A stretch of 64,000 nucleotides of DNA from Emiliania huxleyi CCMP1516 (GCF_000372725.1 NW_005198965.1:388993-452992); one strand, 5' to 3'; positions 1 to 9,700 are shown, counted from the stretch's first letter. The notes: generated from the sequence alone by a model not told the origin. Program-made: numbers and translations.

Positions 1-459
1 GTTAAAATAAATTTCCTCTTTTCACACGGGGGATCCCACTCTGGCGGCAAAGAGAGAAGATCTGCGCTAAATCTCTTGTTTTTCAGGCCCCACACCAAAG
101 GCCGCGACCGTCAAGTGTTTTCGACATTTTCCTACAATCGCTGTGAACCCAGCCACGTAGGGCTAACACAGAGGCGAGTAAAAAGCAGAACACAGATCCG
201 CAGCGCCGCACACCCCCGGCGAGAATGGATACAGGGAGGCATAGCGCATACCAAGCATGCAGCCGACGCAACGCAAGAACGAAGAAGACGAGTCAGACAA
301 GGAAGACGAGAGAGCATGAGGCTGGAATCTAAGCCAAGAGGAGCGTACAGCACCACAGGGAGGGCGGGGGCGGGCAGGGGGCGGGTACGGAGGGGGGAGG
401 GGGTAGAAAGTTCAATTCAGCCAGGCGGGAGCAGTACTCTCACTGCGCTCGTGGGCGCT

Positions 460-1277
460 CTATTGTCCGCCCTTCATGCGCGCCTCAAAGGCGGCAGTGA
501 TCTCGGCGTTGCGGGCAGACTGCGCGGCGCGCTTGGCCTCATTCTTCCGGCGGTTCTCCTGCGGGCGCGGGCAGGGGGGGGTGGGGGGGTGGGGGGGGTG
601 GGGGGATGGGGGGTGGGGGGGTGGGGGGGAGGGGGGTGGGGGGGAGGGGGGTGCGAGAGGAGGAGGGAAAGGGGAAGGGGGGCGCCGGCGGGGCGCGCGC
701 GAGGGGGGTTGGCAGGAGCGGTGGGGGCGGCGGCGCGGCGGCGCGCGCGAAGGGACGACCGCGCGGATAGTCGGGCGGGGAGAGAGAGAGAGGGGCAGAG
801 GGGCGGGCAAGCGCGCCTCAATCATCTTCATGACGTCGTCAAAGCCTCCGTCCGCCGCAGGCGCCGCTGCGCTCGCCGCGGCCGCCGCATTGAGCTTTTC
901 GCTGTCGCCAGCCTCGCGCTTCGCCTGCTCGTCCTTCTCCATCTGCGTCTCCAGCCACGCCTGCGGTCCGCAGCGCGTTCCGGTTTTGCGGCGCCCGCGC
1001 GCGGGGGAGAAGCAGGGGAAGGGGGAGGGCGAGGGAGGGCGCGGCGCGCCTGCTCCTCGTCCGTGGGCGGCTGCTCCGCTCTTTGCTGCGGCGGATGCTG
1101 CGGCACGGGCTGCTGGCCGGGAGGCAGGTACGGTGACGCGCCGCCGTTCATGGGTTGCTGGTAGCCGTTGCCGCCGTACATGCCGGGGACGAACTCTCCC
1201 GCGCCCGGATGCATGCCGCCATAGGGCGCGCCGCCGTAGGGCATGCCGTACCCTTGCTGTCCGGGCTGCCCGTACAT
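460..1277 (-). CDS. Small Gly/Tyr/Gln/Pro-rich protein with charged C-terminal helix (hypothetical)
   Basis: Three exons on the minus strand (1277-1050, 960-817, 558-460) join in phase 0 to give 156 residues. The first about 75 residues are low complexity (MYGQPGQQGYG, repeated PYGG and QPP). The rest is charged and helical (AWLETQMEKDEQAKRE, then ENRRKNEAKRAAQ) and ends MKGGQ-stop. Both introns have GC donors (GCGCGC after CAG or GAG) and CAG acceptors. I do not recognise the family. A disordered N-terminus plus a helix suggests a scaffold or RNP-type protein, but that is inference. The start was chosen because the exon phases close exactly and the reading frame upstream looks like 5' UTR. 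Confidence 0.6.
571..652 (+). repeat. Poly-G tract, G-quadruplex-prone
   Basis: An almost unbroken series of G6-G9 runs separated by single T or A bases lies inside intron 2 of the minus-strand gene at 460-1277. On the transcript it is a C-rich tract near the 3' splice site, like an oversized polypyrimidine tract. On the plus DNA strand it meets the pattern for several stacked G-quadruplexes. Confidence 0.8.
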
Positions 1278-2145
1278 ACTGCGGCGGATCGGGGCCTTGC
1301 ACACCGAGCCGAGTGAGGGAGCACACAACTCAAGCCCTTCGACGACAAGAAACGCGAGGTCCGCTCGCTCTGCAGGCACCGATGGTCCCCCCGGGGGGCT
1401 CACTTGAAAATCGGTGCGATTATTCTCTTCGCAAATGCTGAGGACGACGACCTGCTCGCACACACTGGGCACGGGACTGGCGCGCACTGGCCAGGCACTG
1501 GCACTTCCGCGCCGTTTGGACGTCCCGCCCGTGCGCGCCCCCCTCTTTTGCCGTGTTGGGTTGGGGCGCAAGAGGCAAGTTGGGCCTGCCACCCCCCTCG
1601 GCCGAGCTGCTCTTCTTTATCTTTCTTTCATGTTCTATCTAAAGGCTGTCAAAGGAAGCACTCCCTCTTGGGACTTGGCTCTTGCGTCCCCCCTTCGAAC
1701 GTACTTACTCGATCGAGTAGCTAAATGATTCAAGATTCAGGTTTCAGACAGACCTCAGTTCAGAGAGACCCGGACTCCGCGGCCTCGCGGCCAGGTGTGG
1801 ACTGCTGACAGGGTTTGCGATGAGGATCTTCGGACTATTTGGCTTACCTTTTACTTACGTACATTCCCGGACGGATGACAGGGTTTGTTAGCGATGAGGA
1901 GCGACCCGCGAAGGGACAAGGGTTTCTCGCATCTCGGAGGTTAGTGCACCTCACCAACCGATTTTGGGGTTGGTTTGGCGAGCCTCGTTATGAGCGCGTG
2001 GCTCGTCGGCGTCTAACACTCGGACCCAGCTTCAGACACTTCACTCCGCACCCGCACACCCACAACTTGTCATAGAACCGAAGCGTAACGGTGATCAGCA
2101 GCCCCCTGCGCCCGCGCCGGCCCCGCTGCCACATCCCAGCTCTGC
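1278..2145. other. Intergenic, no gene seen
   Basis: Divergent intergenic region between the minus-strand gene ending its 5' side at 1277 and the EF-hand gene starting at 2146. Short reading frames here have no recognisable motif. A short phrase (ACAGGGTTTG with GCGATGAGGA) occurs twice near 1808 and 1878. Both promoters should lie here. Confidence 0.5.
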
Positions 2146-3444
2146 GTGCCCCTCGGGCGGTCGCCGCCGGGGATGCGGCCGGTGCGCAAGGGCCACATCG
2201 GCAGGACCAACAAGTGGGGGCGGCTCGGCCGTGCTGAGGACGATCCCGCCTCGCGGGCGGCAGAGGACGACCGCTTTGCCCCGATCATCCCTCCGCGCGC
2301 AAGCCCGAGGCAGCGCGCGGAGGTCGCCAGGCGGCTTCGCCCGGCCACCGCGCCGCGATTGCACGCGCGGCAGCCCAACCCACTCGCCCAGGTGGACCCG
2401 GCGCCGCTGACGGCGCGGAGGCGGCAGCCGCGGCCGTGGGAGCCGCCCGCCGCACCAGCAAAGGCCGCGTTGCCAGAGGCGGCGCAGCGGGCGCTTATCA
2501 AGGCGTGCCCGCCGCTGGTGACCTGGTACGACCCCGACAAGGTCCTGTCGCAGGTCTTCCGCGCTTGGGACACGGACGGCTCGGGGACCCTCTCAAAGCG
2601 AGAGATTGATGTCGCTCTCGGGCAACTCGGGGTGGCAGACTCCGCCTCGATCGACGCGCTGTACAGGTCGGTTGACAAGGACAACTCGGGCGAGATCGAC
2701 TACCGCGAGTTTGCCGCACACATCGCGCAGGGGATGACCAACCCGGAGGACATCAAGGGTGGAGGCATCGTGCCCGAGTTGCGGAGGGCGTTGGACTCGG
2801 TCGAGGCGCAAGGTGGTGTCGGGGCGGGGGACGCGCAGGCGGCCGAGCCACCGCTCACGCAGGCAGAGCAGGCCATCCACAATCGCGTTCAGCGCGCGGC
2901 GGCCGCCCGGCTGGAGCGAAATCGCGTCGAGGCCGAGCGAGGCTCGTGGAGGGACGCCAAGCCCGCAGAGGCGCAGGCCAAGCCGTCGCCCTCCCCGCGA
3001 CCGAGCGCACGCAGCGCGCGGAGCGGGCCGGGCTACCGCATCGAGCCGGTCCCGGTGCCACCACCCGCCACCGCTGCCTCGCACCCGCCCCCGGCCGCCG
3101 GCGTCCCTCGCGGGCGCGGGCACAGGGAGGGCGCCCGTGAGGCGCTCTACCCGGCGCCTGGGACGCCGTCGCACGCGAGCGAGGCGGAGCGGCTTCAGCG
3201 CGTGTCGGCCTCTCGCGAGCACGCGCCCTGGCAGGCCGCCGACGCCGCGCGCACCAGGGCTCGGCGGGAGGCCAAGCTCGCAACGATGCGGGCGGCGGCG
3301 GAGGGAGTCTATCAGCGCAACGTCGTCACGCGTTGCGCCCTCGACGACCAGCGCCACGAGGCCAACATCGAGACGAAACTGCAGTCGTACGAGCGCTACG
3401 TTAAGGCCCTCGCCGTCGAGAACCGGCGCTTCCTCATCTTTTAG
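2146..3444 (+). CDS. EF-hand calcium-binding protein
   Basis: Uninterrupted frame of 432 residues. Two canonical EF-hand loops are visible: DTDGSGTLSKRE at about residue 142 and DKDNSGEIDYRE at about residue 177. Both have acidic ligands at loop positions 1, 3, 5 and 12, so this is a paired calcium-binding module. The N-terminal 120 residues and the segment from about 210 to 370 are Pro/Arg/Ala-rich and probably disordered. The C-terminus (about 375-432) is a charged helix ending ENRRFLIF. There is no signal peptide. The start could also be the Met at 2173 (MRPVRKGHIGR). Calcium sensing is certain at the family level; the partner is unknown. A flagellar or axonemal role is possible, because such EF-hand plus helix proteins are common there, but nothing here proves it. 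Confidence 0.8.
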   Translation: MPLGRSPPGMRPVRKGHIGRTNKWGRLGRAEDDPASRAAEDDRFAPIIPPRASPRQRAEVARRLRPATAPRLHARQPNPLAQVDPAPLTARRRQPRPWEPPAAPAKAALPEAAQRALIKACPPLVTWYDPDKVLSQVFRAWDTDGSGTLSKREIDVALGQLGVADSASIDALYRSVDKDNSGEIDYREFAAHIAQGMTNPEDIKGGGIVPELRRALDSVEAQGGVGAGDAQAAEPPLTQAEQAIHNRVQRAAAARLERNRVEAERGSWRDAKPAEAQAKPSPSPRPSARSARSGPGYRIEPVPVPPPATAASHPPPAAGVPRGRGHREGAREALYPAPGTPSHASEAERLQRVSASREHAPWQAADAARTRARREAKLATMRAAAEGVYQRNVVTRCALDDQRHEANIETKLQSYERYVKALAVENRRFLIF

Positions 3445-3720
3445 CTGGCGGGCCGCGGCGCTTCAGTTTTTTACGCAGACGAGAGGCCAGCGCAGCAGTA
3501 CACAGCTCTCTCAACTGGCCAGTGTGCACATGGTCCCAGAGCACATGTTCGTGTCACGTGTGCCGACAAGCGACAACCGACATGAGACACACACGCACAG
3601 AGTGGTGGCGCATGAATGAGACAGGCGCTCTGTGTGGACTGTGCGGAACAGGATCAGGAGTCAAAAAACTATGCGTGTAAACCGTGTATGTTCTATGTTT
3701 CTATGTATCTGAGAGCTGAG
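3445..3720. other. 3' flank of EF-hand gene, no gene seen
   Basis: Non-coding stretch between the EF-hand stop codon and the MITE. I see no motif beyond a run of short CA-rich words (ACACACACGCACAG). Confidence 0.4.
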
Positions 3721-3722
3721 TA

Positions 3723-4300
3723 CCTTCTCTGGGGAAAGTTATTTAGGAGCACCCCCCTACCGCCGCCCAGTACGTGCTCCGCAGCTGAGCCCACGCACCC
3801 CACAGCAGCTCAGGGACACAATGAGCTCGCATACAAGTGCTGGTACGCACAGCTCGACGCGTACTCGAATGCTGCCACTGTCATTCTAGCCGGCGAGCGG
3901 CGGCGTCACAGCGTCGACTCTCGCATCGCGATGAGACGCACTGCTTGCCCAGACGCGCGCCTTGGCGCGCTCCTGTGGTGCAGGAGGAAGGCCAGCGGTC
4001 GTGCTGCGCAGGCCCGGCCGTCTGGCTGAAGGGAGCAGCAGCTGGCGCTCAACAGCAGCGCTGTCGAGCAGCGCAGCCACACCACACTCCCGCCAAGCCA
4101 CGTGTCATTTCCCGCCAAGATTTGGCGCCAAAATGGCACTTTAGTGTCCACCTAGCCACGTGGTCGCGGCCTGAAGCTCCAAGCTTCTGGGACTGAGGTC
4201 CCACATCGCTGGACTCCATTTGGCTCAGTTGGAAGCACCGTCCAATCGTTCGCCGATGTCCGAAACCAGGGTGGTCCTAAATAACTTTCCCCAGAGAAGG
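3723..4300. mobile_element. MITE with 32-bp terminal inverted repeats
   Basis: A 578-bp element bounded by inverted repeats. The left end reads CCTTCTCTGGGGAAAG followed by TTATTTAGGA; the right end is its reverse complement with one mismatch in 32 bases. A TA dinucleotide flanks each end (3721-3722 and 4301-4302), as expected of a Tc1/mariner-like target duplication. The interior has no open transposase frame, so it is non-autonomous. Family assignment rests only on the TA flanks and is uncertain. Confidence 0.75.
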
Positions 4301-4325
4301 TAAGTGAGTATCTCCGGACTCCGGT

Positions 4326-4762
4326 TCTCCGCCGTGTGAACGTTGGGAAGAGGCACGAGGAGGGCGGCGACCTCAACCGACTATATGGAGGACCAGTCGC
4401 CAGACGACGCAGGGCAGACGACGGGGAGAATTGGGGCAGACGCGCAGGGCGAGATACGAGGGAAGGAGCAGGACTTCGCGGAGATACCACGAGTAGCAGG
4501 AGGATGTACGACGAGATTAGGAGCAGCAGGGACCCGAGGGACCATGTGGAAGACGGCTAGGGCTAGTCCCCCATCGGGAGGATGACCCCGGCTAGTCGCC
4601 GACCACACCCACAAAGAACCCTGCACAAAGAGATCGCACGGGCGGGGACCTGTTCCTTTTTACCCCCAAGCCCCAAGCCCATCTCACAGCGAGAGAGGTG
4701 TCCGTTAGCGTACCTCCGTTTTTCGTATGCCGTTTTTATTTATTTATTATCTCCGCCGTGTG
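4326..4762 (+). mobile_element. LINE-like repeat family R1, copy a, with 13-bp target duplication
   Basis: Element body 4339-4749 is flanked by perfect 13-bp direct repeats TCTCCGCCGTGTG at 4326-4338 and 4750-4762. It ends in an A/T tail (TTTTTATTTATTTATTA). The upstream part carries the end of a reading frame (QTTG...EQDFAEI...MYDEIRSSR...RDHVEDG-stop) that recurs in the copy at 52852. Copies at 30719, 52852 and 57362 share parts of the tail-proximal side and differ in how far they extend the other way. Long target duplications, an A/T tail and variable 5' truncation fit target-primed reverse transcription of a LINE (or a SINE using its machinery). No reverse transcriptase is present in these copies. 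Confidence 0.75.
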
Positions 4763-4941
4763 CGCGAGTGCGAGCGCGTGCCCGTGCGGAGTGTGAAGAG
4801 ATGGGTGGGTGCCCCGCCCCAGCGCCCCACAAGAGCGTAGTATACACATGCAACACGATGCAACATGGACACGGCCCACGCGCGTCGCGCGCTGGTCGCG
4901 CGTGCTCTCTGCGTTGTTATAAGACACGACCCACTTAGACG

Positions 4942-5881
4942 TCACCGAGACCCAACCCCCTGCGCCGACCCGACACGCCTTGTTCTCATCGCAGCGGGGC
5001 CCTCCGACGGGGCGGCCCGCTTTCTGTCCCGCACGAGCTCCTCCCGCGCGAGAGGCCTCCTGTCGAACGGGCAGCAGCCCCTCGCGTCCACCTGGGGGGC
5101 AGGCCGATGAGCGGGTTTGCTCGCTGCAGCGGCACACCGAGGCGAGGCGCGGGGCCGGGAGCGGGCAGCGCGCCTCTCGAGAGATGCAGCCGTAGCAAAA
5201 CTCGTGTCCGCAGGGGGTCCGCGTGCGCTGCCGCATCGGAGAAGCGCAGATGCTGCAGAGCGTGGCGGCCAACCCCCTCCCGCCCTCCTCGCCGCCCTCC
5301 TCGCCGCCCTCCTCGCCCTCCTCCACGCCGTTGTAAGGCAACTCACTCCACAGCAGCCGTCGGCCACGCCTCTCCCTCGGCGCCGCAGCCACACCCTCGC
5401 CGTGGAGGAGCCAGTAGTGCCCGTTGTTGCCGCCGCCCTCGCCGCCATCGTCGCACGCAAAGCAGGCCGCGATGACGTGGTAGCCGACTGTGCCTAGCAG
5501 GGCCGGAACAGCAGGCGTGAGCGGCTCTGGCGCACACTCGCCTGCGCGGAAGGATCCTGCGCGGCCTCGGCAGCTGGAGCAGCTCACGTCCCGTATGCGA
5601 CAGTGGCACAGCGGCGCCGACTTTGCGCACGCCTCCTCGACGAGCGCCTCAGTCGGAATGTCTGTCGAGAAGAGGCGTGTCGTGCTGTCGGCGCAGAGCC
5701 ACACGCGCATGCCGCGGCGCGTCAGCTCCGTCTCGCAGTGCGAGCACCGAAGCACGTACACGAGCGGGTCCGCCAAGTCTCCGCAGCCCATTTCTTCGCA
5801 GCTCCGGTCTGCCGCCGAGGGCTCCTGTCCCGCCGCCGTCGGGCGCTCCTCTCCAACGGCGTCAGAGTCTTGCTCTGCCAT
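4942..5881 (-). CDS. FAM72-like zinc protein fused to a C-terminal RING finger
   Basis: Two exons (5881-5174 and 5091-4942) joined across an 82-bp GC-AG intron give 285 residues. Residues about 30-170 match the FAM72 family: paired cysteines (RCSHCETEL), the hallmark LFSTDIPTEA, CHCRIRDVSCSSC, GTVGYHVIAACFAC, NNGHYWLLH, and LLWSELPYNG. After an acidic linker rich in EEGG comes a RING: CSICASPM, then PCGHEFCYGC, then across the splice GCCPFDRRPL. The last zinc ligand is Asp instead of Cys, a substitution known in some RINGs. Human FAM72A lacks a RING and promotes loss of nuclear uracil glycosylase UNG2. The fusion implies an in-built E3 ubiquitin ligase, which is inference. The start MAEQDSDAV was chosen because upstream codons run into a repeat. 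Confidence 0.82.
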
Positions 5882-5935
5882 GAATGTCGGCGGCTGGTGG
5901 GGAGGGGAGGAGCTGGGAGGTGATGGCTGCCTGGC

Positions 5936-6052
5936 GGGGTTCCAGCTTTTCATGGTATGGTAATCTTGCGAGAGGGGGGAAAAGACTACATACCATACCC
6001 CCAAGCAGGTCTGTCAGCAGGCGGGGGGGTATGGTCTCGAGGTGGGTTGCGC
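5936..6052 (-). mobile_element. Degenerate copy of the MITE-2 family
   Basis: Starts with GGGTTCCAGCTTTTC then ATGGTATGGTA, like the terminal repeat of the element at 9717-9909. It then carries the interior of that element in reverse orientation (ACCATACCCCCAAGCAGGTC, GGGGGGGTATGGTCTCGAGG), at roughly 90% identity over about 55 bases by eye. No matching right terminal repeat is clear. It lies just upstream of the FAM72-RING start codon. Confidence 0.6.
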
Positions 6053-6387
6053 GCGCGGGAGGGGGGGGGGGGTACTCCTGGGACAACAAGTGCAGGGACA
6101 CCCTGAATAAACTTGGCCGCTTTGTGTATCTCGAGACCTCGAGAGAAGGCCGCCCGCAGGCCCAAGTCAAGAATTGGCTTTCTTTTGGCGGGCAATGAAT
6201 AAACAGAATGTAGCATTCAAGTGAGCGAAAATTAATATTTCAACTTGTCCTGGTACTTGATCCGGGGACGGCTGGTGCAACTTCGGAGCTCGTTCGTTGC
6301 TGGCCGGCCGGGGCGCGCGCGTCACCTTGCCTCCACCAGAACAACAATAAATCTCTCTCTCCCCCACCAGACATCACAGTTCGGATC
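6053..6387. other. Intergenic, no gene seen
   Basis: Between the FAM72-RING gene (minus) and the F-box gene (plus); a shared divergent promoter region. It contains a G12 run at about 6060. No coding signal. Confidence 0.4.
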
Positions 6388-7950
6388 ATGCCCGTCCCGC
6401 CGATGTGCGAAACGGGCGCGGTCGAGAGTGCGGTCGAGAGTGTCCTGCTCTCGGCTGACCTGCTGCCAAGCGTACTCGCCCAACTCCCGCTTGCAGACTA
6501 CTTCCACGCCGCGTCCACATGCCGGGATTGGCAGAAAGCTCAAGCGGAGGACTGGCTAGAAGAGCCAAACCCAGTGGCATTGTGCAGTGCTGAGCCCCTC
6601 GAGGCTCTGAGGTTGCTCGCGCAGTGCCAGGCGCGCGGAGTTTGCTCGGCGCGAGTGACAGAGGCGTGCTTGCGACGGCTGCGCAGCGCGCTGGCACGGA
6701 TAAAGCGTGGCACACCCGACGCGGAGCGTGAGACGGCGCTTCTGGAACAGCGCGAGACGACTCGGGCGCAGCTGATGGCTGCGGCCGTGGTGCCAGCGCT
6801 GGTCGCCGCGCTGACCGAGCACGCTGGCCGTACCGCCGTGCAGTTGGTGGGCTGCGACGTGCTGCAGAGGCTCAGTTTGCAGCTCATCCAGCAGGGCGCC
6901 CTTGTAGACGATGCTGTGATGCGCAGCACGGTCAACGCCGGTATCGTGCCGCTGATCCTTGCCAACCTACGCCACGGTGGTGCGTGTGCCGACGACTCCA
7001 AGCTGGTGCTACTCAGGGCGTCGCTCGGTGCAGCCCGCCACCTTGGCCGCGCCTCGCTTCTCCGCGAGGCCGTGGGCGCGCCACCGCTGCCCTCGGTCGT
7101 CGATGCGCTGCTCGCCGCCATCGACCACCTCATGGACGTGTGCGCGCGTGGCAAGGCGTCAGTGATCTACTCGCCAAAATCGTCCCGCCGTCACCGCCGC
7201 GCCGCAGCCGCCACCGCCGCCACCGCCACCGTCGACGCCGTCACTGATACGGCGGGTATACTGGGTGGTCTAATCGAGGGGAGGAGTGAGGAGCGCCCGT
7301 GGCATGGTGGCTCGGCGCCCCTTCCGCGCGACCGCGCAACGCACGCCCTCTGGATCGACCGAGTGGTGCGTCTCCTCGACGCTTCCGCGCGCTTCTCCGA
7401 CGGCGCCATCTGCATCGGGAGCAATGGCGCGATGCGGGCGGCGGTCGCTGCGTCGCGTGCGGCGCGGCTGCTGATATGGCTCGCGAGCAGCCGCCAGCCC
7501 GCCACGGCCACCGTGTCCACGCCAGATGACGAACGCGGCACTGGCCTGCTCATAGCCGAAGACCACCCAAATTGGCTGGCGGTGGTGCTGCGCCGCGGCG
7601 GCCTCGAGGCGGTGGCGCGCAATCTCCTAGCGGCGGAGGCGCGCGCATCGCGCATGCGGCAAGGGCGGGAAAAGAAACAGTGGGCGGGCATGCGCTCGCA
7701 TCAGTGCGCGCCGCTGCGCAACGCCCTGACGTTGCTCGTGCGCCGTGAGGAGGAGATGGGGCTCAGCGTGGGTGGCACCAAGGGCATCACGTGTGTTGTC
7801 GCACGCGCTTGCGCGGCCTCAAAGCGTGCGCGTGAGTTCAGCCGCGGCTGCTGGTGGCACGTCGCCGATGAGGTGCGGGTTAATGCGGCATTCGACATCG
7901 GAGAGCTCTGTCGCAACGGCCGTCTAAGTAGTCCGGTGTCTCAGACGTGA
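6388..7950 (+). CDS. F-box protein with ARM/HEAT-like helical body
   Basis: Single-exon frame of 520 residues. Residues about 22-55 look like an F-box: LLPSVLAQLPLADYFHAAST followed by CRDWQKA, with the conserved LP..L and C..W positions. That would bind SKP1 and place the protein as a substrate receptor of an SCF ubiquitin ligase. Residues about 95-500 are Ala/Leu-rich amphipathic helices (VVPALVAALTEHAG, GIVPLILANLRHGG, GLEAVARNLLAAEA) consistent with armadillo-type repeats that would recognise the substrate. An alanine/threonine/valine low-complexity stretch occurs at about residues 270-290. The start matches a clean 5' leader. The substrate is unknown. Confidence 0.7.
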   Translation: MPVPPMCETGAVESAVESVLLSADLLPSVLAQLPLADYFHAASTCRDWQKAQAEDWLEEPNPVALCSAEPLEALRLLAQCQARGVCSARVTEACLRRLRSALARIKRGTPDAERETALLEQRETTRAQLMAAAVVPALVAALTEHAGRTAVQLVGCDVLQRLSLQLIQQGALVDDAVMRSTVNAGIVPLILANLRHGGACADDSKLVLLRASLGAARHLGRASLLREAVGAPPLPSVVDALLAAIDHLMDVCARGKASVIYSPKSSRRHRRAAAATAATATVDAVTDTAGILGGLIEGRSEERPWHGGSAPLPRDRATHALWIDRVVRLLDASARFSDGAICIGSNGAMRAAVAASRAARLLIWLASSRQPATATVSTPDDERGTGLLIAEDHPNWLAVVLRRGGLEAVARNLLAAEARASRMRQGREKKQWAGMRSHQCAPLRNALTLLVRREEEMGLSVGGTKGITCVVARACAASKRAREFSRGCWWHVADEVRVNAAFDIGELCRNGRLSSPVSQT

Positions 7951-8339
7951 GATCGTGAAACGAAGGGGTGCAGAAGGGGTGAGATTGATGGGGCGTGCGA
8001 CGCACATACACAGTCGCGTCCGGAAGCAAGGAGACCGGAGAGAGAGGGGTTGTCGTTTCCGATTCTGATTTCTGTGTCCTCCGGTGCGCTCTGGCAGTTT
8101 CCGGATTCCGATCTGGGTCTGAGTTGCCCTTTGACGAAGTGTATATGCCTCCCTCTCTACTGAGCCCTGACTGTCAGGCTGTCAGGTGATGTGTATCGGG
8201 GTGCGGTGTTTACTGTCGGCTGTCAGACCGGGGTTCAGCCTCTCTATCTCTCCTTGCTTTTACTAAATCTTTTACCTTCATATTTTTCTCTTGTACACAT
8301 AGACAGAGCCACGCAGTGAGCCGACGGCTCCAGAGGTAT
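7951..8339. other. Convergent intergenic, no gene seen
   Basis: 3' flanks of the F-box gene (plus) and the Cys-rich gene (minus). No coding signal or repeat recognised. Confidence 0.4.
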
Positions 8340-9700
8340 TCACCGTCGCACAACATCAACAAGTGGCTCTCCCCTACTCGCGCGGAAGCAGGGCGGCGGC
8401 TCAAAGTCCGACGCGTTGACCGCCGCCGAGAAGCGCGAGAGGCGGACGTGCGTGCGCACCCAGCCCGCCTCCTCGACCAAGCTGCTTTGTGGCAGCCGCG
8501 CGCCGAACGCCGTGGCGCCCCACCCAGCCTGCACACTCAGCGCGTGGCGGCGCGTCGTCGCGACCCCGCTGTGCACCACCGATGCGCCCTCGAAGAAGGC
8601 GCCGGTCCAGCGCACGCCGCGCCAGAGCGAGCCATCGAGCGTATATAGGCCGGCCGTGTCGCGCAGCCCAAAGGGCAGCGTGCATACCTCGCACACGCGC
8701 GGCGAGACGTCCGCCGGGATGGCTCTGACGGCGCAGTTGCTGCCCTGCAGGTCGAAGCTGTACACGCGCCCCTCGTCGCAGCGCATAAGCTGCGTGTGGA
8801 AGTTTCCAAACGTGGTGCGGCTCATCTGCCTCCGCGGCCCCGCGGAGCAGTCTGCAGCAAAGTCGAGCAGCACGTTCCCTCCGTCGTACCCCGGGTGAGA
8901 GATGTTGACCACGAGGTGGGCGGCGAAGGCGGCGGGGAAGGAGGGAGGGGCGCCGACGCGGGCCGGGCGGAGCAAGTCTGGCGTAGGCGCTGGCGGCGTT
9001 GGTGAGTCGAGCGGCGCGTTCGCTGTGAGCGGCTCATGCGGCGGAGGGCAGCTGGAGGGGACGGCAAATGCGTCCGCTGGCGTCGAGGTGCTAAAGCCCG
9101 CAAACGACGTCGAGGTCGACACCCAGAGTGGGCTGTCGACGCGGAGCGAGTGCGGCGCTCCGCTCAAGCTCACAGAGTACTCGATGCCGAGCGAGTCACC
9201 AACGAGCACACCCCTCCAAACTCGGACGGGCTCGCCGCTGATTGGGCTGCTGCCGCTCACGTTGCCCGCCTCCCACGTCACGTCCTGAATCTCACCGCCC
9301 TCCGCAGTCGTCCACCGCCCGCCGGTGTCACGGATGCAGAATGGGCATGCGCATGCGTTGCGGCAGAGTCTCTCGCGCTCACGCGCCTGCATGCTCCACG
9401 CCTCGCATTTGCCACCCCTGCTTCCTGGCGAGAGGATGAACTGCGTCGCCTCGGCACACAGCGTGAGCACTGTGTAGCCGTCGGGGTAGACCGTCTTGCT
9501 GCTTTGCGAGGCGGGGCTGTGGCAATCTCCGTGGAAGTCTGTGGCCACGAGACCGGCGTCGAAGCCCGGAGTCGATAGGTTCGTCTGCGGTTTTGCTGAC
9601 CACCGCCGTGGGAAGGGTGGTGGGTCGGGGACGCGAGGAGATATTGCTTGCATGCCGGCGAGGTCCGCCGAACCAGATCGCGGGGCGAGGGTGGCAAATC
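8340..9700 (-). CDS. Protein with two tandem Cys-rich domains (hypothetical, probably secreted or surface)
   Basis: A long minus-strand frame contains the same about 150-residue module twice. Copy 1 runs from about PGFDAGLVATDFHGDC through CPFCIRDTGGRW to EYSVSLSGAPHSLRVDSPLWV. Copy 2 runs from HPGYDGGNVLLDFAADC through CTLPFGLRDTAGLY to GVATTRRHALSVQAGWG. Conserved positions include the G..DF..DC start, a LC/RC before the CxxC-like pair, and RDT-G. A Pro-rich linker separates them. Spaced cysteines and absence of lysine-rich segments suggest an extracellular disulphide protein. The N-terminus is uncertain: the open frame runs into the MITE-2 terminal repeat, so a first exon with a signal peptide may lie upstream. 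I do not recognise the family. Confidence 0.55.

Noticed and set aside
76-1164. 362-residue plus-strand frame
   Set aside because: Antisense to the small minus-strand gene; the Gly/Trp run is the poly-G tract.
4339-4749. Host gene encoding EQDFAEI...RDHVEDG
   Set aside because: The same frame end recurs at 52852-53230 inside a dispersed, target-duplication-flanked element, so it belongs to repeat R1.
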